Source: Candidatus Proruminimicrobium quisquiliarum
Lineage (GTDB): Bacteria; Elusimicrobiota; Endomicrobiia; Endomicrobiales; Endomicrobiaceae
NCBI GenBank assembly: GCA_018433245.1
Contig: JAHDRN010000001.1
Span: 186,001-250,000, forward strand
Length of the DNA stretch: 64,000 bases
Reading direction: 5' to 3'
Under the pieces are notes generated by a model. It did no database searches. It was not told where the DNA came from and worked only from the letters and a program-made list of their open reading frames with translations. Numbering within the stretch: position 1 is the first letter of the stretch; every line of letters begins with the position of its first letter. Below are positions 61,788 to 64,000 of this stretch, piece by piece. The translations under genes and the position numbers were made by a program.

Positions 61788-63707
61788 TTATTTCCACTCG
61801 TTGGATGAGGCGTCAGAAGGCATGCGCCAGTCGCCTCGCGGGCTTAAACTGATTGAACCAACCTTTGGTCCATCAGGAACGCAATTTCTCTTAAACTGCG
61901 CGTTGAAAAATCTCTTATAAAAAAGGTCAAGCCATTTTTTTATTGTTGAATCGTCATATTTATTCTTAAAAGAATTTTGCGCAAGATAAAAAATCTTTTC
62001 AGGCGTAAAATTCCAGCGGATATGATGATATAGAAAGAAATCGTGAAGTTCGTAAGGCCCTATAATATCTTCAGTTTTTTGCGAAATGTCTCCTTTTTCA
62101 TCAGGAGGAAGAAGTTCCGGTGAAATGGCGGTATTGCAGATTGATTCAAGAGTCTGTCTGCATGATTTAAATTCATCCCATAAACTTGCCTGATGCACCA
62201 AATATTTTACAAGCGTTTTAGGGACCGAGCAATTCACGTTGTACATGCTCATATGATCTGCATTATACGTGCAAAAACCTAGAGCAAGTTCGGACAAATC
62301 TCCGGTTCCCAGAACAATTTTATTTGTTTTATTGGCATAATCCATAAGAATCTGCGTTCGTTCTCTCGCCTGAGAGTTTTCATAAGTGACTGAACGGTCG
62401 TTTTCCGGCAATCCTATATCTTTAAAATGCTGAATGCAGGCTGCCGCAATAGATATTTCCTGCTTATCAATGCCGAGTTCATCCATAAGTTTAACTGCGT
62501 TATTTTTTGTTCTGTTTGTTGTCCCGAATCCCGGCATTGTAATGCCTGTTATAGTTTTTCTGTCCCAGCCGAGTTTATCAACAGCTATTACTGCAACAAC
62601 AAGCGCAAGAGTCGAATCAAGTCCGCCGGATACTCCTATTACGATTCCTTTTGTTTTGCTTGTTTCAAGACGCGTCATAAGCCCGTTAACCTGAATATTT
62701 AAAATTTCTTCGGCGCGTTCTTTCATTTTATCGTCTGTTTTAGGCACAAAAGGAGCAGAATCAATATAACGGTTTAATTCTTTAGGCTGTTGAGCGGAAT
62801 CAAGATTTATTTCTATTGTTTTTATTTTTCCGTTTAAAACGTCGTAAAAATGATCAGCCTGATCTCCGAAAGACGTAAATTTGCGGCGCTCGTTTTCTAA
62901 TTTATTTATATCAAAATCTGCAAAAATTTTTGTTCCTTCACGCTGATACAGTTCTGTTTCGGCAAGCATAATTCCGTATTCAAAAGCCAGACAATGCCCT
63001 GAAAATACGACATCGGAAGTTGATTCCGTCGGGCCTGACGCTGCGTAAAGATATGCGCAGACGTTTCTTGATGAGTTTTGGCTGACAAGTTCACGGCGGT
63101 ATGCGGCTTTTCCGACTGTCTCGGTAGAAGCTGACGGATTTAAAATAAGAGTCGCTCCCATAATGCTCAGACGCGAAGAGGGGGGAATAGGCATCCATAA
63201 ATCTTCGCATATTTCAAGTCCGGTTTTAAAAGATAAGTCTCCGATTGAAACGTTAAATATCAAATTAGGATTAAAAGGTATTTTTTTATATTGTGAATCT
63301 ATATTAAATCCGGAATGAAACCATCTGCGTTCATAATATTCTTTGTATGAAGGAAGATACGATTTGGGGATAAATGCTTTTATTTTTCCGTTTGCAATTA
63401 CTGCCGCAACATTCCAAAGCCTGGATTGGTGATAAAGAGGAAGCCCGACAACGGCTATTATGTCTTTTGTCTCGTTAGCTATTTTATCAAGAGCTTCTTC
63501 TGATTTTTTTAATAAAATATCCTGCTGAAACAGGTCTCCGCATGTATATCCCGTCAAAGAAAGTTCCGGAAATAATACGATTGACGCATTTTGTTTTTTC
63601 GCGGATTTTATATCGACAATAATCTGATTTGTATTAAATTCAATATCGGCAATTTTAATTCTGGGAGAGCACGCGCATGTTCTGATAAAACCGTACTTGC
63701 TGATCAT
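61788..63707 (-). CDS. nadE: Glutamine-dependent NAD+ synthetase
   Basis: Makes NAD from nicotinic acid adenine dinucleotide with glutamine as nitrogen donor. The 639-residue protein joins an N-terminal nitrilase-type glutaminase (VLFPELSLTGYTCGD with catalytic Glu, a Lys in the IPKSYLPSYKEYYERRWF region, Cys in GLEICEDLWMP) to a C-terminal synthetase with the P-loop GVSGGLDSTLALVV near residue 360 and GTGDLSELALGFCTYNADHM. GGAGAAG precedes the ATG. It is the last gene of the window on this strand; the downstream gap to 60194 has no gene. Confidence 0.94.
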   Translation of the reverse strand: MISKYGFIRTCACSPRIKIADIEFNTNQIIVDIKSAKKQNASIVLFPELSLTGYTCGDLFQQDILLKKSEEALDKIANETKDIIAVVGLPLYHQSRLWNVAAVIANGKIKAFIPKSYLPSYKEYYERRWFHSGFNIDSQYKKIPFNPNLIFNVSIGDLSFKTGLEICEDLWMPIPPSSRLSIMGATLILNPSASTETVGKAAYRRELVSQNSSRNVCAYLYAASGPTESTSDVVFSGHCLAFEYGIMLAETELYQREGTKIFADFDINKLENERRKFTSFGDQADHFYDVLNGKIKTIEINLDSAQQPKELNRYIDSAPFVPKTDDKMKERAEEILNIQVNGLMTRLETSKTKGIVIGVSGGLDSTLALVVAVIAVDKLGWDRKTITGITMPGFGTTNRTKNNAVKLMDELGIDKQEISIAAACIQHFKDIGLPENDRSVTYENSQARERTQILMDYANKTNKIVLGTGDLSELALGFCTYNADHMSMYNVNCSVPKTLVKYLVHQASLWDEFKSCRQTLESICNTAISPELLPPDEKGDISQKTEDIIGPYELHDFFLYHHIRWNFTPEKIFYLAQNSFKNKYDDSTIKKWLDLFYKRFFNAQFKRNCVPDGPKVGSISLSPRGDWRMPSDASSNEWK

Positions 63708-64000
63708 ATCTTCTCCGGCAAATAAAATTTTGTATAAAAATTAACTTTAATAAGACACATTATAGAATATTATTATCATTATATAAATAATTTTATACAG
63801 TTTTAGTTTTTTTAATAAACATAAAAATGACCAGTTTATTAGTAAATATTTTTTATAAGTTAAAAAGAATTCAGATATTTGATTGTTGTTTATATTGCTT
63901 TTATCATTTGCTATTAAAAATTTATTAGTTTGTGTGAATTGAAATAATTTTAAAACGATGTGTACGTAAGCAAGATTACAAAGGATAGCAAATAAATTTT
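63708..64000. other. Intergenic region upstream of nadE
   Basis: No gene is visible in these 293 AT-rich bases. A reverse-strand TATAAT (63764-63759) with TTTATA 17 bp upstream (63787-63782) may be the nadE promoter. GTGTACGTAAG at 63960-63970 equals the complement of one end of the palindromic-element core, but no arms are seen. Confidence 0.4.

Noticed and set aside
1-64000. tRNA, rRNA, CRISPR, prophage and insertion sequence genes
   Set aside because: No T-arm motifs with flanking stems, repeat-spacer arrays, integrase or transposase proteins were found on reading through.

Overview
The window is an AT-rich bacterial chromosome segment, densely coded, with short intergenic gaps and multi-gene operons. 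The autotransporter, TolC/RND pump, porin and arabinose-5-phosphate isomerase (KdsD) imply a Gram-negative envelope. A monomeric [FeFe] hydrogenase, HydE, FeoAAB and MetV-type protein imply an anaerobic, fermentative or acetogen-like metabolism. The whole set (a giant signalling-type protein, MetV, group-B-like hydrogenase, autotransporter, YdjC) fits Elusimicrobiota, perhaps an Endomicrobium-like gut bacterium. That placement is inference from protein character; no rRNA gene is present. No tRNA, rRNA, CRISPR array, prophage or transposase was seen.

Layout. 1-5926 (minus): smpB-addA-addB, with addB cut by the left edge. 6050-14520: a small membrane protein translationally coupled to a 2643-residue exported or membrane-anchored multidomain protein. 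14634-16912: rRNA/tRNA methyltransferase, then psd and pssA for phosphatidylethanolamine. 17034-21412: leuACDB. 21435-21512: palindromic element copy A, followed by a HARE-HTH/nuclease-like gene that looks acquired. 22549-28782: asd, a YdjC-type deacetylase and an autotransporter. 28905-33108: glmU-prs-rplY-pth-metV. 33190-39077: a metal-homeostasis block with a DtxR-family regulator, HMA-tailed permease, feoA-feoA-feoB, Cys-rich FeoB partner and porin, with four related palindromic operators. 39182-40612: [FeFe] hydrogenase. 40674-45391: hisD-orf66-hisB-hisA-hisI, a degenerate TrpF homologue and kdsD. 45401-47813: SPASM radical SAM protein and a polytopic membrane protein. 47981-54080: TetR-controlled RND efflux operon. 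54149-55648: hydE and an Rrf2/IscR regulator. 55668-59201: cysteine/methionine sulfur block (Cys-containing leader peptide, metY, cysK, mnmA). 59202-59909 (minus): phosphodiesterase and Nfu. 59944-60050: palindromic element copy B. 60194-63707 (minus): AT-rich membrane protein and nadE.

The genes tie together around anaerobic metal-sulfur chemistry: iron import, Fe-S delivery (Nfu, Rrf2), hydrogenase maturation and cysteine supply. The rest are envelope functions and amino-acid pathways. Promoters read as TTGaaa-17-TGnTAnAAT, and at five genes the -10 box lies so close to the ATG that the mRNA should be leaderless or nearly so.

The most unusual items are four. One is a two-copy palindromic element with a conserved 27-bp core but unrelated, self-complementary arms, both copies beside foreign-looking genes. 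The second is the giant protein with TraB-like, C39-peptidase-like, GHKL, HD-GYP and phosphatase-like parts. The third is a TrpF homologue in the his operon that has lost its catalytic Cys and phosphate-binding glycines. The fourth is a TTAG-N6-CTAA regulon for iron genes.
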